A DNA stretch of 64,000 nucleotides from assembly GCA_040766325.1 (NCBI GenBank), contig JAXGQR010000010.1, positions 1 through 64,000 on the forward strand. Reading direction: 5' to 3'. The DNA comes from Dehalobacterium sp040766325 (lineage in GTDB: Bacteria; Bacillota; Dehalobacteriia; Dehalobacteriales; Dehalobacteriaceae). The translations under genes and the position numbers were made by a program. Shown piece after piece: positions 15,743 to 24,351 of the stretch (its first letter is position 1; every line of letters begins with the position of its first letter). The notes under the pieces were generated by a model that worked only from the letters and a program-made list of their open reading frames with translations, was not told the origin of the DNA and ran no database searches.

Positions 15743-17272
15743 TTATTTATGCATACCCTTTGACTGAGCCAGACCGCTTACGATATTTTGAAAAATGAAT
15801 GCGGCTTCCTGGCCTTCAAAGGAGCTCTTTTGAACGAATACCGCTACCGCCCATTTAGGGATATCTACGGGGGCAAAACCGGCAAACCACATCCCTCCAT
15901 CCGATTCAGAAGATCCTCTTATGCCGGCAGTTTCGATTCCTGTGTTTTGGTTAGCTGAAACGTCATCTTCCTCACCTGCTAGGTATAAATGCGACTTTAC
16001 CATCCGGGTACTTTCTGCGGAAATAATTCTTTCTCCCAAGGCACTCGAAAATTCCTTGATTATTCTTCCCTGATCGTTATGAAACGCCGCAACTAAGCGA
16101 GGAGTTATACTAAAACCTCCATTTGCTACCTGAGCTAAGAGTTTTGCACCCAAAAGTGGACTAAGACTGATGTCATTCAAGCTAAAATGAGAGGTTGGAG
16201 TGAGATCATAACCAATAATTTCATTATTATTAAGACCAAATTTCTCAGCATATTTTAAAATCTTCTCCCCGCTCAAGTCTGATCCGACTTCTCCTTCTTC
16301 ATGCTGCTCAATCCCTTCTTCCAAAGTAGCCAGCTTAAGAAAAATCTCAAATATTTCAGCCGAAGGATATTTCTGAAGTGCTTTATTAATATATACATCC
16401 TTAATATTTGTTAAATCCAACAGATAAGGATCATATTTAGGACTAGAAGCCATAGCTAGAATATCCCCATTCCAGACGTCTAGAACCACAGCTGCTCCCT
16501 CATAACCCTCTAAGGCAGCTTCGGTAACTTTTTGATAATCAAAATCCAGGGTTGTAACTACATGGGTAAGGTTATCAGGAAGATCCTGATGCTCATGAAT
16601 GATAGTAAAACCTGTTTCCTTGATATGCTGCCCCTGTAAATCAACCATAGCGGCAATTTTTTCTGAAGAAGTGCTTTTTAACACTTCCTCATATTGCTTT
16701 TCCAGACCGTTTTTTCCGATGATATCTTCTAGCCGATACTCTTTTCCCGCCCTTTTTGTTGCTTGGTATTCGGTTTCACTGATCCGGCCAATACTTCCGA
16801 TGATATGCACAGCAGGCCAATTGTTTTGATAGCGGGGGATAATCGGTAGGACATATACCCCCGGCAAATCAGCATTTTTAATTAGAGAAATTTCTTTTTC
16901 AGAAAGATTGGTTTTAAGAATTACAGGATCTAGTTTAAGTTGATCCATAACTGTTTCCAGAGGAAGATTCAATTGAGAAGATATAAATGACGCTATTTCC
17001 GACCGTTTTTGCATCATCCTGGGAAAAACAACAACTGTAGGCTTCTCCTCCACATTCGTAAATGGACGCAGCTTGCGATCTAAAATCTGACCACGGGGAA
17101 ATTGAACATGATTCACGGTTTGTTGTCGCTGTGCTACTGCTTGTTGAGCATATTTTTCCCCTTGTATAAACTGAATATAAAATAATCTGCCCAGTAAAAA
17201 AAGAAAGAAACCGGCAAAACCAAGTAGAGCATCAAAATGCGTTTTTGCTGGAACAACAAAAGACCACCCCAT
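15743..17272 (-). CDS. Class B penicillin-binding-protein homologue lacking catalytic motifs
   Basis: The 509-residue protein has one N-terminal membrane segment (residues 13-36), a PBP dimerisation domain (about 50-235; FPRGQILDR is typical) and a transpeptidase-like domain from about 255. Where SpoVD/FtsI proteins have the Ser-x-x-Lys nucleophile, this one reads YPSAEIFEIF (302-311), without the lysine. The KTG triad is replaced by TAG in ETAGIRG (447-453), and no SxN triad is clear. It is therefore probably not a working transpeptidase. The only in-frame start is an ATG with no Shine-Dalgarno site, inside a hairpin. Its place before sigK suggests a sporulation role. Confidence 0.82.
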   Translation of the reverse strand: MGWSFVVPAKTHFDALLGFAGFFLFLLGRLFYIQFIQGEKYAQQAVAQRQQTVNHVQFPRGQILDRKLRPFTNVEEKPTVVVFPRMMQKRSEIASFISSQLNLPLETVMDQLKLDPVILKTNLSEKEISLIKNADLPGVYVLPIIPRYQNNWPAVHIIGSIGRISETEYQATKRAGKEYRLEDIIGKNGLEKQYEEVLKSTSSEKIAAMVDLQGQHIKETGFTIIHEHQDLPDNLTHVVTTLDFDYQKVTEAALEGYEGAAVVLDVWNGDILAMASSPKYDPYLLDLTNIKDVYINKALQKYPSAEIFEIFLKLATLEEGIEQHEEGEVGSDLSGEKILKYAEKFGLNNNEIIGYDLTPTSHFSLNDISLSPLLGAKLLAQVANGGFSITPRLVAAFHNDQGRIIKEFSSALGERIISAESTRMVKSHLYLAGEEDDVSANQNTGIETAGIRGSSESDGGMWFAGFAPVDIPKWAVAVFVQKSSFEGQEAAFIFQNIVSGLAQSKGMHK

Positions 17273-17301
17273 AATGAATCGTATTAATTATAGGGTGGTC
17301 G
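17258..17301 (-). terminator. Hairpin terminator after the DUF4911 gene, overlapping the PBP start
   Basis: GACCACCC at 17293-17300 (minus sense) pairs with GGGTGGTC at 17262-17269, extended by an inner ATAAT/ATTAT pair, and is followed by TTTTGTTG. The ATG of the PBP homologue lies within the 3' arm. A TATAAT is also present in the 5' side. Confidence 0.6.
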
Positions 17302-17348
17302 CTAAAATTAAGAAATATTCATCTGTTAAATGTCATCTCGGTTAAAGT

Positions 17349-17567
17349 TTAATGTTCTGACAGGATCTCCACAGAAAAAGGCAAACGTTTTAGCAAACTC
17401 AGGGTATCTTTTTTCGTGTCCGGAGTAACCCGAACCAATAGTTTCCCATTTATGGGTTCAATAGCCGTAACCAAAGCCAAATTATCATAACCCTCGATAA
17501 TTTTATTAAAAACATTTATGTTTTCAGGATCAATACGTACCGAAATATTTAAATTTTCTTTATCCAT
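17349..17567 (-). CDS. DUF4911 family protein
   Basis: A 72-residue protein with the alternating pattern of an ACT-like or ferredoxin-like fold (ISVRIDPENINVFNKIIEGYD and KLLVRVTPDTKKDTLSLL). DUF4911 proteins are small and typically follow peptidase U32 genes in Clostridia; their function is not known. It starts directly at the end of the U32 gene (adjacent stop and start), so coupling is likely. No membrane segment or metal site is visible. Confidence 0.72.
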   Translation of the reverse strand: MDKENLNISVRIDPENINVFNKIIEGYDNLALVTAIEPINGKLLVRVTPDTKKDTLSLLKRLPFSVEILSEH

Positions 17568-18809
17568 TTATCCTCTGTTTCCCTTCTCATGAGCGCGGCG
17601 TAGTAAAGAATAGGGTGGAATTTTTTCTACTGGAGCTGCCATGGTTACTATTTGCTGGGGATGGGGAGCATGCTCAATCGGTTCTCCCTGGTCATTTTTC
17701 ATCTTGCTAATTTCCCAAGGAATAAAATTACCCTGTGGAGGCAAAATTTCGATTTTATCGCCAAGAGACATTCGGTTGCGTTGCTCTACCCTCATTTCCC
17801 CGGTCTCAGGTAAATATTCCAATACCAGACCGATAAAATCATAGTTCCGCACATAAGAAGAGGTATCATACCGATGATCTTGAGCATTCGGTTTATTAAA
17901 GGCAAATCCCTGGGTATAGTGGCGATGACTTACTTTGCCCAGTTCCTCAAACCAGCGTTTGTCAAAGGTAAAATTGTTTGGATTCTTCCAATAGGCATCA
18001 ATTACTTCCCGATAAACTTTTACCACCGTTGCCAGATAATAAGAGCTTTTCATGCGTCCTTCAATTTTGAGGGAATGGACCCCGGCTTCAATTAGGTCAG
18101 GAATTAGTTCCACCAGGCAAAGATCTTTAGAATTAAAAATATAGGTGCCTCTTTCGTCCTCTTCCAAGGGAAAATATTCTCCAGGTCTTTTTTCTTCTTC
18201 CAAACGATACTTCCAGCGACAGGGATGAGCACAATCTCCTTGATTGGCATCACGACCAGCCAGATAGTTGCTCAGCAAACATCGACCGGAATAGGAAATG
18301 CACATGGCACCATGAACAAAGGACTCTAATTCCAATTCAGTATTGTCTCGAATCTCTTTGATTTCCCTTAGGGAAAGCTCCCGAGCCAGAACAATACGTT
18401 TGGCTCCCATTTCCTGCCAGAAGAGTGCTGTGGACCAATTGGTATTGTTAGCTTGGGTACTAATATGGATATTTAAGTGAGGAAACCTTTTCCGGATCAA
18501 ACGAAATATTCCGGGATCAGATATCAAAATGCCATCCACCTTTAGTTCATTTAAGATTTCAATATAAGGGATTAATCTCTCTATATCATGATTATGAGCA
18601 AAAATATTCACGGTGACATAAATTTTTACCCCTCGCTCATGAGCAAAACGAATCCCTTTTACCATGTCCTCATGAGAAAAATTCCCGGCCCCCGCTCGAA
18701 GACTAAATTCCTTGCCTCCCAGATAAACGGCATCTGCGCCATATCTAACTGCTGTATATAGTTTTTCTAAATTACCGGCCGGAGCCAATAATTCCGGTTT
18801 CTGCATCAT
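17568..18809 (-). CDS. Peptidase U32 family protein (YrrN/YrrO, tRNA hydroxylation-type)
   Basis: The 413-residue product carries the U32 signature, here split as ESFVHGAMCISYSGRCLLSN and DCAHPCRW; its cysteines probably bind an iron-sulfur cluster. The N-terminus PELLAPAGNLEKL is characteristic. Family members once annotated as collagenases include TrhP, which takes part in 5-hydroxyuridine formation at tRNA position 34; that role is likely here. It overlaps the methyltransferase upstream by 4 bp. The mltG-methyltransferase-U32 order matches Bacillus yrrL-yrrM-yrrN, where the yrrM product modifies the same tRNA base (TrmR). Confidence 0.9.
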   Translation of the reverse strand: MMQKPELLAPAGNLEKLYTAVRYGADAVYLGGKEFSLRAGAGNFSHEDMVKGIRFAHERGVKIYVTVNIFAHNHDIERLIPYIEILNELKVDGILISDPGIFRLIRKRFPHLNIHISTQANNTNWSTALFWQEMGAKRIVLARELSLREIKEIRDNTELELESFVHGAMCISYSGRCLLSNYLAGRDANQGDCAHPCRWKYRLEEEKRPGEYFPLEEDERGTYIFNSKDLCLVELIPDLIEAGVHSLKIEGRMKSSYYLATVVKVYREVIDAYWKNPNNFTFDKRWFEELGKVSHRHYTQGFAFNKPNAQDHRYDTSSYVRNYDFIGLVLEYLPETGEMRVEQRNRMSLGDKIEILPPQGNFIPWEISKMKNDQGEPIEHAPHPQQIVTMAAPVEKIPPYSLLRRAHEKGNRG

Positions 18810-19436
18810 TTTATATTCACTCCATCATTTAGTAAATGGCGGCGTTGGCATACAACCAATCCGTCACCAAAGGAAAATAATCTGGTAGTAAGCTCGGGAT
18901 GCTCCATTACCAGATTTAAAAAATCGCGTAATCTTTGCTGCATTGTTCTGCGTCTGCGGGGAATTTGATAACGATCTCGAAAAACTAAATCTTCAATTAA
19001 GACATTATCTCCAACTAAAAATCCTCCCGGAATAAGTTTCGGAAACAAAAGTTGAAAAAAATCAAGGTATTGTCCCATAGCCGCATCCATAAAAATGAAA
19101 TCAAAGGAATCATTAAGATAAGGGAGCACATCTTGGGCATCCCCGGTGTAAGAGCGTATATTATTCATGCCGCTTAAGGTAAATATTTTTGCGCCCGTTT
19201 TGCCCGCTCCGGCATGCGCTCAATGGTAACCACAGAGCCCTTCAGCTTTGCCGTCGTTTGGGCCAAAATCAAAGTAGAATAACCTAAGCCGGTTCCAATT
19301 TCCAAAATACGCCGACAATTACCCTCTCTATTAATTGTTCCAAGCAACTTACTGTTTCCGGAGCAATTAGTGCCACATGATTATCAGCACAATCATTAAC
19401 CATCATTTTCAAGATGTTCTCGTTGATAATTTCCAT
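18806..19436 (-). pseudogene. trmR: YrrM-like O-methyltransferase, interrupted by two frameshifts
   Basis: Three reading frames joined in order give a full class I SAM methyltransferase of about 210 residues. The first is MEIINENILKMMVND; after a shift near 19322 it continues CRRILEIGTGLGYSTLILA (SAM-binding); after a shift near 19196 it continues IFTLSGMNN and FDFIFMDAAMGQYLDFF to the stop. Both breaks are explained by one missing base in a short G or A run. Family members (TrmR) methylate 5-hydroxyuridine in tRNA. A GGAG site precedes the ATG at 19436. As the sequence stands the protein is not made in one piece; sequencing error is a serious alternative. Confidence 0.75.
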
Positions 19437-19466
19437 ACCACAAACACTCCGTTAGCCAGACCATTT

Positions 19467-20465
19467 TTAGTATTTTCTTTTTCCCTCATTATGTTCTGCT
19501 AAGGTACGGCTAAAATAATGGGATCCATCTGACTTAGCAACAAAATAATAGAAATTACTGTCGGCCGGATACAAAGCCGCTTCAAGGGATGCTTTCCCGG
19601 GACAGGCGATTGGGCCAGGAGGAAGTCCTCCATGTAAATACGTATTATACGGTGAATCGATTTTTAAATCTTCATAAAGGAGAACCTGCTTCACTTCGCC
19701 TAAGGCATATTGCACCGTGGCACATGACTCCAAATGCATGCCGCTCTTGATACGATTATAAAAAACACTGGCAATCACAGGACGATCTTCCGGCACTTTT
19801 GCTTCCTTTTCAATGATGGAGGCCAGAGTAACAATTTCATGAATCGTCATACCTATTTCCCGCGCTCGATCATGCCATTCCGAGAGAAAAACATCATCAA
19901 ATCTTTTGAGCATCATGGCAATAACCTTATCTTCCGGCCATCCGGGAGTGATTTGGTAAGTGTCAGGAAATAAAAACCCTTCTAAGCGCTCTGGGCTGTT
20001 TGGGGGAGGTAGATATGGATAGGGAAAATTCTTGGTCTGAGCAACCTCCAAAAATTTGTCTTGATCGACAAATCCGTTTTCAGCCAATAACTGCGCAATT
20101 TGTATCAAATTATATCCTTCCGGAATGGTAACCTTTTTAGTCTGGGCTTGTCCCCGAGATATCTTCTCTCCTATGTCCCAAAGGGAAACTTGTCCGGTAA
20201 AGCTGTATTCACCTGCCTTTAGTTTTCCATCTAAACCTGTCAGCCGGGTATATAATTTAAAAGGTAAATGGTGGCGAATCAGACCTTCACTTTCAAGCAT
20301 TTGAGCAATATCACTCGTTGTCGCTTGTTCCGGGATTCTGAAGAATACTTCTTGATGCACAGGGACCGGCCTTATAAATAATCCGATGAAAGAGGCAGCC
20401 AAAATTGCGATTAAAACCAAAATTATTATTCCTTTTTTCCCCTTTTTGCGACTTCTTTTAGCCAT
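19467..20465 (-). CDS. mltG: Endolytic murein transglycosylase MltG
   Basis: A 332-residue protein with one N-terminal membrane anchor (about residues 11-30, after KRSRKKGKKG), a LysM-like region, and the YceG/MltG catalytic domain. The catalytic glutamate is in LASIIEKEAKVPEDRP near residue 217; SVFYNRI and HGGLPPGPIACPG are family hallmarks. It cleaves nascent glycan strands at the outer face of the membrane and sets their length. It is first in the mltG-yrrM-U32-DUF4911 run, with a 30-bp gap to the next gene. Confidence 0.95.
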   Translation of the reverse strand: MAKRSRKKGKKGIIILVLIAILAASFIGLFIRPVPVHQEVFFRIPEQATTSDIAQMLESEGLIRHHLPFKLYTRLTGLDGKLKAGEYSFTGQVSLWDIGEKISRGQAQTKKVTIPEGYNLIQIAQLLAENGFVDQDKFLEVAQTKNFPYPYLPPPNSPERLEGFLFPDTYQITPGWPEDKVIAMMLKRFDDVFLSEWHDRAREIGMTIHEIVTLASIIEKEAKVPEDRPVIASVFYNRIKSGMHLESCATVQYALGEVKQVLLYEDLKIDSPYNTYLHGGLPPGPIACPGKASLEAALYPADSNFYYFVAKSDGSHYFSRTLAEHNEGKRKY

Positions 20466-20590
20466 GCTCGCCTCCGTTTTGTTTCATAAAATAGAAATTT
20501 GTTACCATTATACAGGTATCATCAAGTTTTAACAATAATTATAACAAAGATAGGCCTGTTTTGAAACCTATGGATATTTCATGTTCCTAT

Positions 20591-21941
20591 TTATCCCTTG
20601 TTCTCCGGTACTCTAATTACAGCCTTTTGTGCTTGGTATTGATCTCTGGTTATCCTTTCTCGGGAGAGAACACGGCCATCCGGGGCCAAGAATTCTCGAA
20701 ACAAGTCTACCACCATCCCTTTTTGGCCTTTCTTTTCTACAATAACTTCATTCGGTTTCAAAGTTTTGTCGTAAATGATTTCTTCATCCCCATCCAAATA
20801 TTTTACAATCTCACTAGAAATCCCAACGTGGGGATAATCTCCTTTAGTGCCAAAGAGGAATATTTTAAGTTTACCTTTAGTGTATTCCGTATGAAGCAAT
20901 ACAGGTTTTTGCCGATTATTCAAAAACTTTAAATCTGCCCAATTATATGATACGGTAGCATCCCGACCCGGATCCACGTAACTTACCGGCAAAGAATGAG
21001 CATGTCGTTCCAGAATCGGTAAATTGGCCAATAAAATTACATTATATAAGGTTGAAGAAACCTGACAAACCCCACCCCCAATCCCCGGGGCAAATTCATT
21101 ATTTTCGATTACCAGAGATTCCTTATACCCTGCCTCGGTGGTGCGGGGGCCAACAATTTCATTAAAAGAAAATACATCACCGGACATTAAGATCACTTGA
21201 TCTAGAGCTTCGGCAGCAATTTTTATATTGAAGGACCTATCCTCCTGAGCAGCATTAAAAAAAGTTTCAAAACTGGCCACAACCCCGTTAATTTCCCATG
21301 AAAGGACAGTTTCCTCCGTGATTGGCGGGATAACAATGCGAGTAATTAAGTGGGCATTATTCTGATCTCCCGATAACAACATTTCTTTAATCTTATTTCT
21401 GCTTTCTTCCACTTCAATTTGTAAACCGGGTTTTTCAGGCTTAATTTCTACGCTATGATCTTTATTAATAATCAGCTCGGCATTTTCTCCGTCATGGTTA
21501 ATCGTCTGAGCCATTTTTTCAATTTCCTTTTCCAGGACCTGTTCATCTAAATCAAAAGCTAAGGGGATTGTGATACCATAATGTTTTGCTTTCCAGCGCA
21601 TGGACCACCTTCGCCAAAAAGGACCTTCTCTGCCCACTGACCAGGCATCCGCGATGGTTTTAGCGGAATTCTCTTTTAATCCTAATTGCTGGGGAGAATA
21701 AGACCAGCTTTCATTTGCTCCTTCTATGATGATTTCTTTGCTCATAGCTTGTTGATAAATTGGTTCGAAATGCCGTAACAACGGTCAATTTCCATATTGC
21801 TTGATCTCATTCCGCTGATGATTATTCCAGGTCAGGATTTTATTACTATGCATTACCTGAAATTCGTAAAACAGAATGGCAGATAAGATTAATAAGAGAG
21901 ATCCCATAAGCAATTTTGGCTTTTTTCTGATCCTTAGACAA
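20591..21941 (-). pseudogene. VanW-family protein with an in-frame stop and likely N-terminal frameshift
   Basis: The main ORF (20591-21781) encodes a VanW domain in its last third (GDVFSFNEIVGPRTTEAGY, GGGVCQVSSTLYN, YVDPGRDATV) with peptidoglycan-binding-like repeats before it. Upstream in the same frame, past a single TGA at 21785-21787, the sequence encodes a convincing membrane anchor (LLMGSLLLILSAILFYEF). A TTG at 21941 with a GAGG site reads SKDQKK and joins that anchor if one A is removed from a six-A run at 21921-21926. The native gene therefore probably encoded about 450 residues. As written, the anchor and the VanW part are separated. VanW function is poorly known. Confidence 0.65.
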
Positions 21942-22023
21942 AAAGGGTCACCTCACCCCGCCTTTTCCTTAATTTTATGTTATGAGGGACCAATTCATCT
22001 TATGTTTGATTATTCCGGATATG

Positions 22024-22068
22024 AAGAAACCTTCATCAGTGTTATCAATAGAACCCTGATGAAGGTTA
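22024..22068 (-). terminator. Terminator after the DUF1292 gene
   Basis: A 12-bp perfect stem, AACCTTCATCAG with CTGATGAAGGTT, lies 16 bp past the DUF1292 stop. On the minus strand it is followed by a moderately T-rich TTCTTCAT. Confidence 0.7.
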
Positions 22069-22083
22069 AATATTTTTCTAAAT

Positions 22084-22362
22084 CTATTGATTATCCTCAT
22101 CTTCTAAGATACTTTCATAAGCATCGGCAACCTTTTCCCATTCTTCATCATCTTCAATCTCCGTGAGAAGCTCCTCACCATTTTCATCCTTCTCAATTTT
22201 TAGGATGATCGCTTCATCTACATCTTCTTCATCTTCTGCCACCATCGGATATAAGATAGCATATTCTGCCCCATCTACCTCAATCAGGTCAAGAACTTCA
22301 AACTCATGTTCCGTACCTTCTTCATCTAAGAGGACAATCCTTCTATCTTCAAAATCAGTCAT
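22084..22362 (-). CDS. DUF1292 family protein (YrzB-like)
   Basis: A 92-residue, very acidic protein (many Asp/Glu), with the family pattern RRIVLLDEEGTEHEFEVLDLIEVDGAEYAILYP and VDEAIILKIEKDENGEE. DUF1292 proteins usually lie after ruvX in Firmicutes and have no assigned function. The ATG at 22362 follows GAGGTG by 5 bases; the ORF's first codon is a weaker GTG. It is the end of the alaS-ireB-ruvX set here and is followed by a terminator. Confidence 0.85.
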   Translation of the reverse strand: MTDFEDRRIVLLDEEGTEHEFEVLDLIEVDGAEYAILYPMVAEDEEDVDEAIILKIEKDENGEELLTEIEDDEEWEKVADAYESILEDEDNQ

Positions 22363-22449
22363 ATTCACACCTCGTTTTTTTAAATTACGGTCATTGTAAA
22401 CGATTCGTTAAGTGATGTCAATGGTTCCAACCTCTAATATCCATTTTGT

Positions 22450-22875
22450 TCAAGGTTTTTGCCGTATAGAAAAATCTAAATAACCTTGAAGAATAATTAC
22501 CGCCGCCATTTTATCAATTACCTTTTTCCTTTTTCCTCTCGAAACATTTCCTTCCAGAAGAGTTTTTTCCGCTGCCATGGTGGAAAGTCTTTCATCCCAC
22601 ATTTTAACAGGAAGTCCTGTCTCATGGGCAATCACATCAGCCATTTTCTGAGTTCGCTCAGCCGAAGGACCCAGAGTTCCGTTCATATTTTTGGGTAAAC
22701 CGACAACAATTTCTTCTACACCATACTCATCAATAACTATTTTAAGATTAGTCAAATCTTCCTCCAAATTGCCTTTGCGTCGAATTGTATCTATTCCTTG
22801 AGCTGTCCAGCCTAAAGGATCGCTGATTGCCATCCCAATAGTTTTTTCTCCAATATCCAAGCCTAAAATTCTCAT
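22450..22875 (-). CDS. ruvX: RuvX/YqgF RNase H-fold nuclease
   Basis: The 141-residue RNase H-like protein has the acidic site GLDIGEKTIGMAISDPLG near residue 5, VGLPKNMNGTLG, and KMWDERLSTMAAE near residue 96. It is associated with processing of the 5' end of pre-16S rRNA and was earlier called a Holliday junction resolvase homologue. Length is typical. In Bacillus it follows alaS and ireB directly; here an aldo/keto reductase is inserted before it. Confidence 0.93.
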   Translation of the reverse strand: MRILGLDIGEKTIGMAISDPLGWTAQGIDTIRRKGNLEEDLTNLKIVIDEYGVEEIVVGLPKNMNGTLGPSAERTQKMADVIAHETGLPVKMWDERLSTMAAEKTLLEGNVSRGKRKKVIDKMAAVIILQGYLDFSIRQKP

Positions 22876-22931
22876 GAAGTACTACTCCTTTATCAAACAA
22901 TCAATCAGTTGTAATAATATGAGATTGACTA

Positions 22932-23879
22932 TTATATTACTTTAATGCAAAAATCAGGACAGAGGGGAGCGCAATATCCGCAGAGAACACATTTTTCGAT
23001 ATCGACGGTGGACTTACCATCCCGTAGGCTTAATGCTTCCTGAGAACATTTTTCCAAACATTTGCCACACCCAAAGCAACCCTCGCCAATTAAGAGTCTT
23101 CGGGGTTCTCGTGTTACTTTAGCTAAATCTTGAGAATTGGGCACCTTTCCTACAGACCAAGCTGCATTTATGCGCACCTCTTCAGGGCTTTTCATCCCGA
23201 TCGCTACCGCATCCACACAATCAAGTTCAAAAGACCACTTTAATGCTGCTTCCACTTTAGCAATTAGGTTCCCACCCCCAATAGGCTTCATGCTGTATAT
23301 CCCTTTTCCTGCTTGCTTAGCTTTACGGATAGCCTGAAGCATTTCCTCCACACTCCCGTCCTGAATACCTAAGCCTTCTTTATTAAGCATCGGGTGAATT
23401 ACTTCTATTTCGTCTAATTGTGTCGCTGCCTGCACTCCTTCAATCCGATGTGTAGACATCCCTACTGCCCCTATTATACCTTTAGCCTTTGCTTCTAACA
23501 GATATTCAATAGCTTCCCAATGCCCCTTTAAGGTTAAAAGGGATTCTTGCTCATGAAGCAGGAAAATCTCAATACGATCCCGGTTTAATTCCCGCCGAGC
23601 CTTTTCCAGGCTTTTTGCCATTAATTCCTTTGAATAGGCGTATGATTTGCTGGCGATGATAATGTCTTCAGAACGGCCTTTTAAAGCTTCTTTAATATAA
23701 GCATAATTCTGATAATATTCCGCCGTATCAATAAAATTGATGCCTGTATCAAGTGCAGCTTTGATCACCTCAGCTCCTTGACCGAGACTTAAATTTGCCT
23801 GCAAGGGTCCGATGGTTAAGGAACCAAAACATATTGCGGATACGAGAAAACCTGTTTTCCCCAATTGTCGATAAATCAT
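22932..23879 (-). CDS. Aldo/keto reductase with C-terminal 2[4Fe-4S] ferredoxin domain
   Basis: The 315-residue protein has an AKR barrel with the tetrad visible: Asp in FIDTAEYY, Tyr in the same segment, Lys in IIASKSYA and His in LLHEQ. At about residues 265-313 it has two CxxCxxC motifs (CFGCGKCLEKC and CVLCGYCAPLC) for two 4Fe-4S clusters. Such fused proteins are common in anaerobes; the substrate is unknown. The last of three tandem ATGs (23879) is best placed after AAAGGAT. It interrupts the usual ireB-ruvX adjacency, after a terminator, so it is probably expressed on its own. Confidence 0.88.
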   Translation of the reverse strand: MIYRQLGKTGFLVSAICFGSLTIGPLQANLSLGQGAEVIKAALDTGINFIDTAEYYQNYAYIKEALKGRSEDIIIASKSYAYSKELMAKSLEKARRELNRDRIEIFLLHEQESLLTLKGHWEAIEYLLEAKAKGIIGAVGMSTHRIEGVQAATQLDEIEVIHPMLNKEGLGIQDGSVEEMLQAIRKAKQAGKGIYSMKPIGGGNLIAKVEAALKWSFELDCVDAVAIGMKSPEEVRINAAWSVGKVPNSQDLAKVTREPRRLLIGEGCFGCGKCLEKCSQEALSLRDGKSTVDIEKCVLCGYCAPLCPDFCIKVI

Positions 23880-23945
23880 CATCATTATCCTTTGAATTAA
23901 ATTTTGAGAAATAATATTTCTATTATCTTGTGGTTCGGCTATGAA

Positions 23946-23973
23946 CGAAAAACAAGACGACCTATCGGTCGTC
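23946..23973 (-). terminator. Terminator of ireB
   Basis: A 7-bp GACGACC/GGTCGTC stem with a 4-nt loop is followed on the minus strand by TTGTTTTTC. It lies 16 bp past the ireB stop. Confidence 0.8.
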
Positions 23974-23988
23974 AAATTAAATTAAAGC

Positions 23989-24231
23989 TTATCTGTGCAA
24001 ATAGCTCCGCACTAATTCTTCGATCAAATCATCCCGTTCTACACGACGAATTAAGCTACGCGCCTGATTATGACTAGTGATATAGGCCGGATCTCCGGAA
24101 ATCAAGTAGCCGACCAATTGGTTGATGGGATTATAACCTTTCTCTTCCAAAGCTTCAAAAACAAACAATAAAGTTTCTCGTGGATTAAGCTGCTCCTCCT
24201 TCTCTACCTTGAACATGATCGTTTCTTCCAT
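23989..24231 (-). CDS. ireB: IreB family regulatory phosphoprotein
   Basis: An 80-residue protein of the former DUF965 family. The core LEEKGYNPINQLVGYLISGDPAYITSHN is nearly the family consensus, with RSLIRRVERDDL next. In Enterococcus, IreB is phosphorylated by the PASTA kinase IreK and controls cell-wall stress tolerance; the cognate kinase is not in this window. I chose the ATG at 24231 because MEETIMF aligns with known N-termini. Its ribosome binding site is weak, and a GTG at 24264 after GGGGG is an alternative. It sits 120 bp after alaS. Confidence 0.9.
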   Translation of the reverse strand: MEETIMFKVEKEEQLNPRETLLFVFEALEEKGYNPINQLVGYLISGDPAYITSHNQARSLIRRVERDDLIEELVRSYLHR

Positions 24232-24351
24232 GTGATTTCTCTGATTATCTTTGTTTCCAGTCACCCATAACACCCCCGCTCGATCTATATCTATACCATT
24301 CGCTTATGATTATCAGATTCCTGTTATTTTAGGAAAATTAAAAGCTGTTTT

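Noticed and set aside
21785..21787. TGA in vanW as a selenocysteine codon
   Set aside because: No SECIS-like hairpin follows, and VanW proteins are not selenoproteins. A point change or sequencing error is simpler.
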